A DNA stretch of 5,067 nt, from assembly GCA_021848865.1 (NCBI GenBank), contig JAJZTO010000235.1, positions 1 through 5,067 on the forward strand, given 5' to 3'. The first letter of the stretch is position 1, and the number at the start of each line of letters is the position of its first letter. The notes below the pieces were generated by a model. That model saw only the letters and a program-made list of their open reading frames with translations. It searched no databases and was not told the DNA's origin. The DNA is from Myxococcales bacterium. Lineage in GTDB: Bacteria; Myxococcota; Myxococcia; Myxococcales; Anaeromyxobacteraceae. This document shows, one piece after another, positions 1 through 5,067 of the stretch. The position numbers and the translations under genes are program-made.

Positions 1-1056
1 CGCGCCGCCCGGCGCCGAGGCCAGGCCGAACTCCTCCGCCTTGGCGAGCAGGTTGCCGCGCCCCGACAGCTCGCTCACCACCACCCGCATCTCGTTGCCG
101 ACGAGCTTCGGGTCCACGTGCTGGTAGGACTCCTCGTTGCGCCGCATGGCGGCGACGTGGATGCCCCCCTTGTGGGCGAAGGCCGACTTCCCGACGTAGG
201 CGAGGTGCTCGTCCGGCGGCAGGTTCGCCACCTCGGCGACGAAGTGGGCCACCTCGTAGAGGGTGCGGAGGTTCCCCTCGGGCAGGCAGCGCCGGCCGAG
301 CTTCAGCTCCAGCGCCGGGATGATGGAGCAGAGGTTGGCGTTGCCGCAGCGCTCCCCGTAGCCGTTGATGGTGCCCTGGACCTGGACGGCCCCCTCGCTC
401 ACCGCCGCCAGGGTGTTGGCGACCGCGCACTCCCCGTCGTTGTGGGTGTGGACGCCGAGGGGGTGCTCCAGCGCGCCCTTCACGGCGCGGACCACCTCGG
501 CGACGCGCCAGGGGAGCGATCCGCCGTTGGTGTCGCAGAGCACGATGGTCTCGGCGCCGCCGCGCCTGGCGGCCCGCAGCGTCTCCAGGGCGTAGGCCGG
601 GTCGGCCCTCCAGCCGTCGAAGAAGTGCTCGGCGTCGTAGATCACCCGCCGCCCCTGGGCCACGAGGTGGGCCAGGCTCTTCTCGATGATGCGCAGGTTG
701 TCGTCGAGGCTGGTGCGCAGCACGTCGGTGACGTGCAGGGTCCAGGTCTTGCCCACCACGGTGCAGACCGGCGCCCCCGAGTCCAGCAGCGCCCGGATGT
801 TGGCGTCGTCCTCGGGCCCGCCCCCGACCCGGCAGGTCGAGCCGAAGGCGGCGATCCGGGCCCGCTTCCAGGGGATGTCGAGGGCCCGGGCGAAGAACTC
901 GGCGTCCTTGGGGTTGGAGCCGGGCCAGCCCCCCTCGATGAAGGTCACCCCCAGCTCGTCGAGCCGGCGGGCGACGCGGAGCTTGTCGTCGCAGGAGAGC
1001 GAGATGCCCTCGCGCTGCGTCCCGTCGCGGAGGGTGGTGTCGTAAATCTGGATCAT
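1..1056 (-). CDS. cimA: (R)-citramalate synthase CimA, N-terminal 352 residues (3' end outside window)
   Basis: The product condenses pyruvate with acetyl-CoA to (R)-citramalate, the first step of threonine-independent isoleucine synthesis, in the cytoplasm. The protein starts MIQIYDTTLRDGTQREG. It carries the LeuA-family signature LRDGTQ followed by ten residues and K25. R10 and D11 are the expected catalytic and metal-binding pair, and H203/H205 in GVHTHND are the metal-binding histidines. GYGERCGNANL (232-242) closes the TIM barrel. EGGWPGSNPKDAEFF (41-55) and YDAEHFFDGW (140-149) are typical of the CimA branch rather than isopropylmalate synthase. After the barrel, FAHKGGIHV (293-301) and HVDPKLVGN (313-321) begin the linker region. 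Family members are usually about 520-540 residues, so the C-terminal regulatory domain, probably isoleucine-responsive, lies beyond the edge. The ATG at 1056 is 12 bases after leuD and in the same frame, with no Shine-Dalgarno sequence. The start is chosen by homology of the first residues. An isopropylmalate or homocitrate synthase assignment is less likely. Confidence 0.95.
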   Translation of the reverse strand, partial: MIQIYDTTLRDGTQREGISLSCDDKLRVARRLDELGVTFIEGGWPGSNPKDAEFFARALDIPWKRARIAAFGSTCRVGGGPEDDANIRALLDSGAPVCTVVGKTWTLHVTDVLRTSLDDNLRIIEKSLAHLVAQGRRVIYDAEHFFDGWRADPAYALETLRAARRGGAETIVLCDTNGGSLPWRVAEVVRAVKGALEHPLGVHTHNDGECAVANTLAAVSEGAVQVQGTINGYGERCGNANLCSIIPALELKLGRRCLPEGNLRTLYEVAHFVAEVANLPPDEHLAYVGKSAFAHKGGIHVAAMRRNEESYQHVDPKLVGNEMRVVVSELSGRGNLLAKAEEFGLASAPGGA

Positions 1057-1068
1057 GGCGGGCCCGGG

Positions 1069-1668
1069 TCAGCCGCGCGCCAGGCCGTGGGCGCGCTCCC
1101 AGGCGGCGATCCGCGCGGCGAAGCCCTGGAGGTACCCCAGCTCGTCCACGCCGTTCAGCAGGCAGGTCTTGGAGAAGCCGTCGATGGGGAAGGAGGCGGT
1201 GGACCCGCCGGGCAGGGCCAGGGTCTGGGCGGCGAGGTCGATCCGCACCTCCGCCGACGGGTCGCGCTCCAGGAGGCTCCGGAGCGAGGCGAGGGTGGCG
1301 GCGTCCACGGCCACCGGCAGGAGGCCGTTCTTCAGGGCGTTGTTCCGGAAGATGTCGGCGAAGGAGGTGGAGATCACCGCCCGGAAGCCGAAGCCGGTGA
1401 GGGCCCAGGGAGCGTGCTCGCGCGAGCTGCCGCAGCCGAAGTTGTCGCCGGCGAGCAGCACCGCCGCGCCCCGCGCCGACGGCTGGTTGAGGACGAAGTC
1501 GGGCCGGGGCTTGCCGTCGGCCCCGTAGCGCCAGTCGGCGAAGAGGTTGGCGCCGAGGCCGGCCTTGTCGGTGGTCTTGAGGAAGCGGGCCGGGATGATC
1601 TGGTCGGTGTCGATGTCGTTCACCGGCAGGACGACGACGCGGGAGGCGAGGGTCGTGAACTGGGCCAT
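1069..1668 (-). CDS. leuD: 3-isopropylmalate dehydratase small subunit LeuD
   Basis: This is the small subunit of isopropylmalate isomerase. It forms the swivelling domain that completes the LeuC active site, interconverting 2- and 3-isopropylmalate in leucine synthesis. In citramalate-pathway organisms it also converts citramalate to 3-methylmalate. At 199 residues it matches the bacterial E. coli-type subunit (about 200) rather than the shorter archaeal type (about 160-170). Visible motifs are NDIDTDQIIPARFL (17-30), GDNFGCGSSREHAPWAL (74-90), which holds the conserved small-subunit substrate-binding loop, and SFADIFRNNALKNGLLP (102-118). The ATG at 1668 is preceded by GAGAGGA four bases upstream and sits 14 bases after leuC, so translation is probably coupled. 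The gene ends in TGA followed by C. The reading frame continues without shift into cimA four codons later. Confidence 0.97.
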   Translation of the reverse strand: MAQFTTLASRVVVLPVNDIDTDQIIPARFLKTTDKAGLGANLFADWRYGADGKPRPDFVLNQPSARGAAVLLAGDNFGCGSSREHAPWALTGFGFRAVISTSFADIFRNNALKNGLLPVAVDAATLASLRSLLERDPSAEVRIDLAAQTLALPGGSTASFPIDGFSKTCLLNGVDELGYLQGFAARIAAWERAHGLARG

Positions 1669-1672
1669 GGGG

Positions 1673-1679
1673 TCCTCTC
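1673..1679 (-). promoter_or_regulatory. Ribosome-binding site of leuD
   Basis: The mRNA reads GAGAGGA here, ending four bases before the leuD ATG, in the 14-base gap after leuC. It supports the ATG at 1668 as the start. The spacing is slightly short. Confidence 0.6.
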
Positions 1680-1682
1680 GGG

Positions 1683-3086
1683 TCAGGCGCCGAGCAGCGC
1701 GCGCACGTCCGTCACCTTCCCGGTGACGGCGGCGGCGGCGGCGGTGAGCGGCGAGGCGAGCAGCGTGCGGCCGCCCTTCCCCTGGCGCCCCTCGAAGTTG
1801 CGGTTGCTGGTGGAGACGGCGTACTGGCCGGGCCCGATCTGGTCGCCGTTCATGGCGATGCACATCGAGCAGCCGGGGTTGCGCCACTCGGCCCCCGCCT
1901 CCTCGAAGGTCCGGTGCAGCCCCTCGGCCTCGGCCTGCTCCTTGACCGCCTGCGAGCCCGGGACCACCAGCACCCGGACCTTCGGCGCCACCTTCCGTCC
2001 CTTCATCACCCGGGCGGCTTCCCGCAGGTCGGAGATGCGGCCGTTGGTGCAGCTGCCGATGAAGACCACGTCCACGGGCTGGCCCAGCAGCGCCTGGCCG
2101 GGCCGGAAGCCCATGTAGGCGAGCGCCTTCTCCAGCGCCGCCCGCTGCGCGGCGTCGGCGGCGGCCGCCGGGTCCGGGACCCGCCCGGTGACCGGCGCGC
2201 CCATGCCGGGGTTGGTGCCCCAGGTGATCATCGGCTCCAGCGCGGCGGCGTCGAGCGTCACCGTCCGGTCGAAGGCGGCGCCGGGGTCGGTGGGGAGCTT
2301 GCGCCAGGCGGCCAGCGCCGCGTCCCAGGCGGCGCCGCGGGGGGCGAACTCGCGGCCGGCCAGGTACTGGTAGGTGGTGTCGTCCGGGGCGATCATCCCG
2401 GCGCGGGCGCCGCCCTCGATGGACATGTTGCAGACGGTCATCCGCTGCTCCATGTCGAGGGCGCGGATGGCGGCGCCGGTGTACTCGAAGACGTGGCCGG
2501 TGCCGCCGCCCACGCCGAGCCTGGCGATCAGGCCGAGGATCACGTCCTTGGCCGAGACCCCGGGGCGCAGCGCCCCCTCCACCCGGACCTCGAAGGTCCG
2601 GGGCCGGTTCTGCAGCAGGCACTGGGTGGCGAGCACGTGCTCCACCTCGCTGGTGCCGATGCCGAAGGCCAGCGCGCCGAAGGCGCCGTGGGTGGCGGTG
2701 TGGCTGTCGCCGCAGACGATGGTCATGCCCGGCAGCGTCAGGCCCAGCTCGGGCCCGATGACGTGGACGATGCCCTGCTTCGGGCTGCCGTGGCCGAAGA
2801 GGGTGACGCCGAACTCCTTGCAGTTCTCGTCGAGCTGCCGGAGCTGCGCCGCCGCCTGCTCGTCCACCACCGGCCCGCGGGTGGGGATGCTGTGGTCGGC
2901 GGTGGCGACGGTGCGGTCGGGCCGGCGCACCGGGAGCCCCCGGGCGCGCAGGCCGGTGAAGGCCTGGGGCGAGGTCACCTCGTGGACCAGCTGGCGGTCG
3001 ACGTACAGCACGGCCGGGGAGCCGGGCTCCTGGGCGACGACGTGGTCGTCCCAGATCTTCTGGAACAGCGTGGCGGGCGCGGTCAT
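1683..3086 (-). CDS. leuC: 3-isopropylmalate dehydratase large subunit LeuC
   Basis: This is the large, [4Fe-4S]-bearing subunit of isopropylmalate isomerase, an aconitase-superfamily hydro-lyase that works as a heterodimer with LeuD. At 467 residues it is the length of the E. coli-type enzyme. The N-terminus (LFQKIWDDHVV, then LYVDRQLVHEVTSPQAF at 27-43) is characteristic. Cluster ligands are C346 in GSCTNGR and C406 and C409 in NPGCSMC. Other conserved stretches are GDSHTATHGAFGALAFGIG (126-144), MSIEGGARAGMIAPDDTT (221-238) and STSNRNFEGRQG (425-436). The C-terminal alanine run (449-453) matches a conserved Ala-rich segment of the family. The ATG at 3086 fits the family N-terminus. No Shine-Dalgarno sequence precedes it (the mRNA reads TCTCGCCCCCC just before ATG), and the 45-base gap from the upstream gene is the widest in the window. 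Shared LeuCD use by the leucine and isoleucine routes is inferred from the adjacent cimA. Confidence 0.98.
   Translation of the reverse strand: MTAPATLFQKIWDDHVVAQEPGSPAVLYVDRQLVHEVTSPQAFTGLRARGLPVRRPDRTVATADHSIPTRGPVVDEQAAAQLRQLDENCKEFGVTLFGHGSPKQGIVHVIGPELGLTLPGMTIVCGDSHTATHGAFGALAFGIGTSEVEHVLATQCLLQNRPRTFEVRVEGALRPGVSAKDVILGLIARLGVGGGTGHVFEYTGAAIRALDMEQRMTVCNMSIEGGARAGMIAPDDTTYQYLAGREFAPRGAAWDAALAAWRKLPTDPGAAFDRTVTLDAAALEPMITWGTNPGMGAPVTGRVPDPAAAADAAQRAALEKALAYMGFRPGQALLGQPVDVVFIGSCTNGRISDLREAARVMKGRKVAPKVRVLVVPGSQAVKEQAEAEGLHRTFEEAGAEWRNPGCSMCIAMNGDQIGPGQYAVSTSNRNFEGRQGKGGRTLLASPLTAAAAAVTGKVTDVRALLGA
1709..1729 (-). other. Perfect 8-bp hairpin near the 3' end of leuC
   Basis: The mRNA contains CCGTCACC, a five-base GGGAA loop, then GGTGACGG, which is a perfect 8-bp stem. 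It lies inside leuC, encoding AVTGKVTD, 23 bases before the leuC stop codon and 40 bases before the leuD start. There is no U-tract and coding continues through it, so it is not a terminator. It could affect coupling or transcript stability. It could also be a by-product of codons for two VT-containing segments in GC-rich DNA. Confidence 0.3.
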
Positions 3087-3131
3087 GGGGGGCGAGATTC
3101 TGGCACAGGTCGCGACGCCCCGGCCAGCCCC
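3087..3131 (-). other. 45-base gap ahead of leuC; possible internal promoter region, unproven
   Basis: This is the longest non-coding stretch in the window. It contains the 8-base palindrome GTCGCGAC (3109-3116) and one slightly AT-richer patch, which reads CCAGAATCT on the mRNA strand. No recognisable -35/-10 pair, terminator or leader peptide is visible. If leuCD-cimA is regulated separately from the upstream genes, the signal would have to lie here or inside the upstream coding sequence. Confidence 0.2.
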
Positions 3132-4172
3132 TCACACCGCGAAACGGACGTTGAGGATGTCGCCGTCCCGGACCACGTACTCCTTGCCCTCGAGCCGGAG
3201 CTTGCCCTCGTGGCGGGCCCTCGACTCGCTGCCGAGGGCGACGAAGTCGTCGTAGTGCATCACCTCGGCCCGGATGAAGCCGCGCTCCAGGTCGGAGTGG
3301 ATGCGGCCGGCGGCGCGCGGGGCGGTGTCGCCCCGGCGGATGGTCCAGGCGCGCACCTCGTCCTCGCCCACCGTGAAGAAGGAGATCAGGTCGAGGAGCC
3401 GGTAGGCGGCGCGGATGAACCGGGCCCGGGCCGGCTCGGCGAGCCCCAGCGACTCCAGGAAGGCGGGCTGGTCGGCCGGGGGGAGCTCGGCGATCTCCGC
3501 CTCCACCGCGGCGCAGAGCGAGAGCAGCTCGGCGCCGCGGGCCCGGGCCGCCGCCTCCACCTCCGGCGCCGGCGGCGCCGCCGCCGCCTCCTCGGGGACG
3601 TTCACCGCCACCAGCAGCGGCCGGCGCGAGAGGAAGCCGAAGTGGGCCAGCTCCCGCTCCTCGGCGTCGCTCCAGGCCATGGCGCGCAGCGGCTGGCCGG
3701 CCTCGAGCTGGGCCAGGACCCGCTCCAGCTCGTGGAACTCGCCGGTCCCCCGGTGCCCCTCCTTGCGCAGCCGGTCGAGCCGCTTCTCCACCACCGCCTG
3801 GTCGCCGAGCGTGAGCTCGGCGTCGAAGTCGGCGATCTCCCGGGCCGGGTCGGCGGGCGCGCCGTCGGCGGCCGGGAAGCCCCGCACCACCAGGCAGAAG
3901 GCCTCCACCTCCGCCAGGGCCTGCAGGGCCGCGGCGTCGAGGCCGGTGCCCTTGCCGGCCGGGCCGGGGACGTCCACGAAGCGCATCTCGGCGCAGGTGG
4001 TCTTCCTCGGCCGGAACATCCCGGAGAGCAGGTCGACCCGGGGGTCGGGGACCTTGATGGCCCCCAGGTTCACCTGCCCCCGCCCGGCGGCGCCGCCCCT
4101 GTGCAGGCCGGTGAGGGCGTTGAAGAGGGTGGTCTTGCCGGACCGCGCGAAGCCGACGAGCCCTGCCCGCAT
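3132..4172 (-). CDS. Divergent YchF/OLA1-family P-loop NTPase with TGS domain
   Basis: This 346-residue cytoplasmic P-loop NTPase is slightly shorter than E. coli YchF (363). Walker A is GFARSGKT (7-14), where canonical YchF has GLPNVGKS. G3 is DVPG (67-70) followed by proline rather than a catalytic glutamine, as in other hydrophobic-substituted GTPases. The specificity motif is NVPE (191-194), the NxxE form that lets YchF proteins prefer ATP over GTP. A helical insertion follows at about 111-170 (for example QAVVEKRLDRLRKEG at 125-139). The C-terminal part is strongly YchF-like: AAVEAEIAEL (221-230), VRAWTIRRGDTAPRAAGRIH (273-292), RGFIRAEV (297-304) and EGKEYVVRDGD (328-338), forming the TGS/DUF933 domain. 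The aromatic switch I stretch (NYPF) seen in canonical YchF is absent. An Ala/Pro-rich stretch (195-208) follows NVPE. The ATG at 4172 has a strong GGAGG eight bases upstream. The family fold is clear. The cellular role is not, and it may be a paralogue of a housekeeping YchF elsewhere. Confidence 0.9.
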   Translation of the reverse strand: MRAGLVGFARSGKTTLFNALTGLHRGGAAGRGQVNLGAIKVPDPRVDLLSGMFRPRKTTCAEMRFVDVPGPAGKGTGLDAAALQALAEVEAFCLVVRGFPAADGAPADPAREIADFDAELTLGDQAVVEKRLDRLRKEGHRGTGEFHELERVLAQLEAGQPLRAMAWSDAEERELAHFGFLSRRPLLVAVNVPEEAAAAPPAPEVEAAARARGAELLSLCAAVEAEIAELPPADQPAFLESLGLAEPARARFIRAAYRLLDLISFFTVGEDEVRAWTIRRGDTAPRAAGRIHSDLERGFIRAEVMHYDDFVALGSESRARHEGKLRLEGKEYVVRDGDILNVRFAV

Positions 4173-4176
4173 GCGA

Positions 4177-4185
4177 CCCTCCTCC
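4177..4185 (-). promoter_or_regulatory. Strong ribosome-binding site of the YchF-like gene
   Basis: The mRNA reads GGAGGAGGG. The GGAGG core ends eight bases before the ATG at 4172, inside the 24-base gap after the activator gene. It fixes this ATG as the start and is the best Shine-Dalgarno sequence in the window. Confidence 0.75.
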
Positions 4186-4196
4186 GGGGCGCGCCC

Positions 4197-4964
4197 TCAG
4201 GCCGCGCCGGGGACCACCGACAGCGCCGCGCCCAGGGCCCCGACCAGCTGCGGCTCCGGCAGCACCCGGACCGGCCGGCCCAGCGCCTCGCGGAGCGCCC
4301 CCACCATGGCGGCGTTCAGGGCCACGCCGCCGCTCATGAAGACCTCCCCGGGCCCCACGGCGCCGCGCGCCAGGGCGGCCACCCGCGTGGCCAGCGCCTG
4401 GTGCAGCCCCTTGACGATGCCCTCGAGCGGCGCGCCGTCGGCCACCAGCGAGATGACCTCGCTCTCGGCGAAGACGGTGCAGGTGCTGGAGACCGGCACC
4501 GCCCGCTCCGCCCGCGCGGCCTGGCCGGCCACCTCGGCGAAGGGGACCTGGAGCCGCCCCAGGATCACCTCGAGGAAGCGGCCGGTGCCGGCGGCGCACT
4601 TGTCGTTCATGGCGAAGTCCAGCACCTCGCCGGCCGGCCCCATGCGGATGACCTTGGTGTCCTGCCCGCCCATGTCCACGAGCAGGCCGGGGGCGCCGGT
4701 GCGGGCGAAGGCGCCGCGGGCGTGGCAGGTGATCTCGGTGAGCGCCCGGCCCGCCGGGACGCGCTTGCGGCCGTAGCCGGTGGCCCCCACCGGCGCGTCG
4801 CCCGCCTCCTCGCGCAGCGCCCCGAGCAGCCTGGTCACCTGCGGCTCGATGTGCGGGTGGGTCGGCTCGACCCGCCAGGCCAGGATCCGGCCGGCGCGGT
4901 CCACCGCCACCGCCTTGCAGGTGGTCGAGCCCACGTCCACGCCCAGGCCGGCGGCGCCGCTCAT
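4197..4964 (-). CDS. ATP-dependent [4Fe-4S] activator of a 2-hydroxyacyl-CoA dehydratase-type enzyme (HgdC/YjiL-like)
   Basis: The product belongs to the BadF/BadG/BcrA/BcrD (ASKHA) ATPase family. Such activators form homodimers bridged by one [4Fe-4S] cluster and use ATP hydrolysis to push a low-potential electron into a partner dehydratase or reductase. Visible motifs are the first phosphate loop DVGSTTCKAV (10-19), ATGYGRKRVP (61-70), DMGGQDTKVI (97-106), the first cluster cysteine C123 in DKCAAGTGRFLE, the second cysteine C162 in STCTVFAESEVISL, and the adenosine motif FMSGGVALN (209-217). The length of 255 matches single-domain HgdC/YjiL activators, not the roughly 430-residue BadF type. 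The ATG at 4964 overlaps the upstream stop codon as ATGA and has GGAGAG six bases upstream, so it is translationally coupled to the enzyme it presumably activates. The substrate class is undetermined. Both cluster cysteines are present, so it should be functional. Such activators are very oxygen-sensitive. Confidence 0.95.
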   Translation of the reverse strand: MSGAAGLGVDVGSTTCKAVAVDRAGRILAWRVEPTHPHIEPQVTRLLGALREEAGDAPVGATGYGRKRVPAGRALTEITCHARGAFARTGAPGLLVDMGGQDTKVIRMGPAGEVLDFAMNDKCAAGTGRFLEVILGRLQVPFAEVAGQAARAERAVPVSSTCTVFAESEVISLVADGAPLEGIVKGLHQALATRVAALARGAVGPGEVFMSGGVALNAAMVGALREALGRPVRVLPEPQLVGALGAALSVVPGAA

Positions 4965-5067
4965 CCGAAGCTCTCCATGAAGGCGGTGAGCCGGTTCTCC
5001 CCCTGCTGCGAGGCCCAGGCGCGGGGGTCGGAGTGGTCGGCCTCGAGCAGCAGCACCCGGATGCCCA
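4961..5067 (-). CDS. 2-hydroxyacyl-CoA dehydratase/benzoyl-CoA reductase family subunit (HgdB/BcrC/YjiM-like), C-terminal 34 residues
   Basis: Only the 3' end of the gene is in the window; the start lies beyond the right edge. The readable residues begin GIRVLLLEADHSDPRAW and end ENRLTAFMESFG, followed by TGA. The hydrophobic strand leading into EADHSDPR, then a Q-rich turn and an amphipathic NRLTAFME helix, is the typical C-terminus of the dehydratase D-component family. The four-base overlap with an activator gene of the matching partner family strongly supports this. Members bind Fe-S clusters and carry out radical dehydration of 2-hydroxyacyl-CoAs, benzoyl-CoA reduction, or (double-cubane proteins) small-molecule reductions. 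The cysteine ligands that would separate these lie outside the window, so substrate and subunit class cannot be assigned. Confidence 0.8.
   Translation of the reverse strand, partial: GIRVLLLEADHSDPRAWASQQGENRLTAFMESFG
4971..4976 (-). promoter_or_regulatory. Ribosome-binding site of the activator gene
   Basis: The mRNA reads GGAGAG six bases before the activator ATG. It lies within the last codons of the upstream dehydratase gene, consistent with translational coupling through the ATGA overlap. Confidence 0.55.

Noticed and set aside
1059..1068. CGGGCCCGGG between leuD and cimA, considered as an operator or terminator stem.
   Set aside because: The palindromes are only 6-8 bases, have no loop and no T-tract, and are expected by chance at this GC content.
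1728..1745. GGC triplet repeat (five GGC then GGT) that looks like a microsatellite.
   Set aside because: It is in frame in leuC and encodes the C-terminal alanine run (449-453), which is conserved in LeuC from distant bacteria. It is ordinary coding sequence.
118..2118. A 666-codon open frame on the plus strand, antisense to cimA, leuD and leuC.
   Set aside because: It mirrors three confidently identified genes, has compositionally biased Gly/Val/Ala/Glu sequence with no recognisable domain, and no ribosome-binding site or promoter was seen. It is a GC-bias artefact.
2374..3255. A 293-codon plus-strand open frame opposite leuC and the end of the YchF-like gene.
   Set aside because: It crosses two real genes and their gap, with no recognisable domain and a composition typical of antisense frames in GC-rich DNA.
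3561..3590. GGC/GCC-rich, partly palindromic stretch within the YchF-like gene, considered as a hairpin or repeat.
   Set aside because: It encodes the Ala/Pro-rich stretch after the NVPE motif. The symmetry follows from alanine and proline codons in GC-rich DNA.
1069..4599. A single 1176-codon open frame on the minus strand running from within the activator through the YchF-like gene and leuC into leuD.
   Set aside because: Only its last 199 residues (LeuD) resemble a protein. The rest is Arg/Gly/Pro/Ala-rich shadow translation of genes in other frames, stop-free because of extreme GC content.
3415..4776. A 453-codon plus-strand open frame opposite the YchF-like and activator genes.
   Set aside because: It is Ser/Ala/Arg/Pro-rich low-complexity translation with no motifs, lying wholly antisense to two well-supported genes.

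Overview
The window is very GC-rich and coding throughout. All six genes lie on the minus strand, so transcription runs from high to low coordinates. Gaps are tiny: a 4-base overlap, then 24, 45, 14 and 12 bases. This looks like one co-directional cluster, perhaps one transcript or two. Strong GC bias at third codon positions, together with an anaerobe-type radical dehydratase activator beside a citramalate synthase, suggests a high-GC bacterium with anaerobic capacity. An Anaeromyxobacter-like member of the Myxococcota is my best guess. This is inferred from style and gene content; there is no rRNA or other phylogenetic marker here.

In transcription order: (1) 4961-5067 is the last 34 codons of a 2-hydroxyacyl-CoA dehydratase/benzoyl-CoA reductase family subunit (HgdB/BcrC/YjiM-like). 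(2) 4197-4964 is its partner, a 255-residue ATP-dependent [4Fe-4S] activator of the HgdC/YjiL type, joined to (1) by an ATGA overlap. (3) 3132-4172 is a divergent YchF/OLA1-family P-loop NTPase with an intact C-terminal TGS domain but a remodelled nucleotide-binding region. (4) 1683-3086 is leuC and (5) 1069-1668 is leuD, the two subunits of isopropylmalate isomerase. (6) 1-1056 is the first 352 codons of cimA, citramalate synthase, which runs off the left edge.

The leuC-leuD-cimA block is coherent. CimA condenses pyruvate and acetyl-CoA to (R)-citramalate, and LeuCD isomerises citramalate (towards isoleucine) and 2-isopropylmalate (towards leucine). This points to threonine-independent isoleucine synthesis. 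The upstream dehydratase/activator pair supplies low-potential, ATP-driven electron transfer. Its substrate cannot be read from this window, and no link to the amino-acid genes is shown beyond adjacency.

The points most worth a second look are: the subtype of the dehydratase/activator pair (classical dehydratase, benzoyl-CoA reductase or double-cubane protein); the unusual YchF paralogue; the leuD-cimA junction, where both genes share a frame across a single TGA in a leaky context with no ribosome-binding site for cimA; and a perfect 8-bp hairpin near the leuC 3' end. I found no tRNA, rRNA, CRISPR, insertion sequence or convincing terminator, and no gene-free stretch longer than 45 bases.
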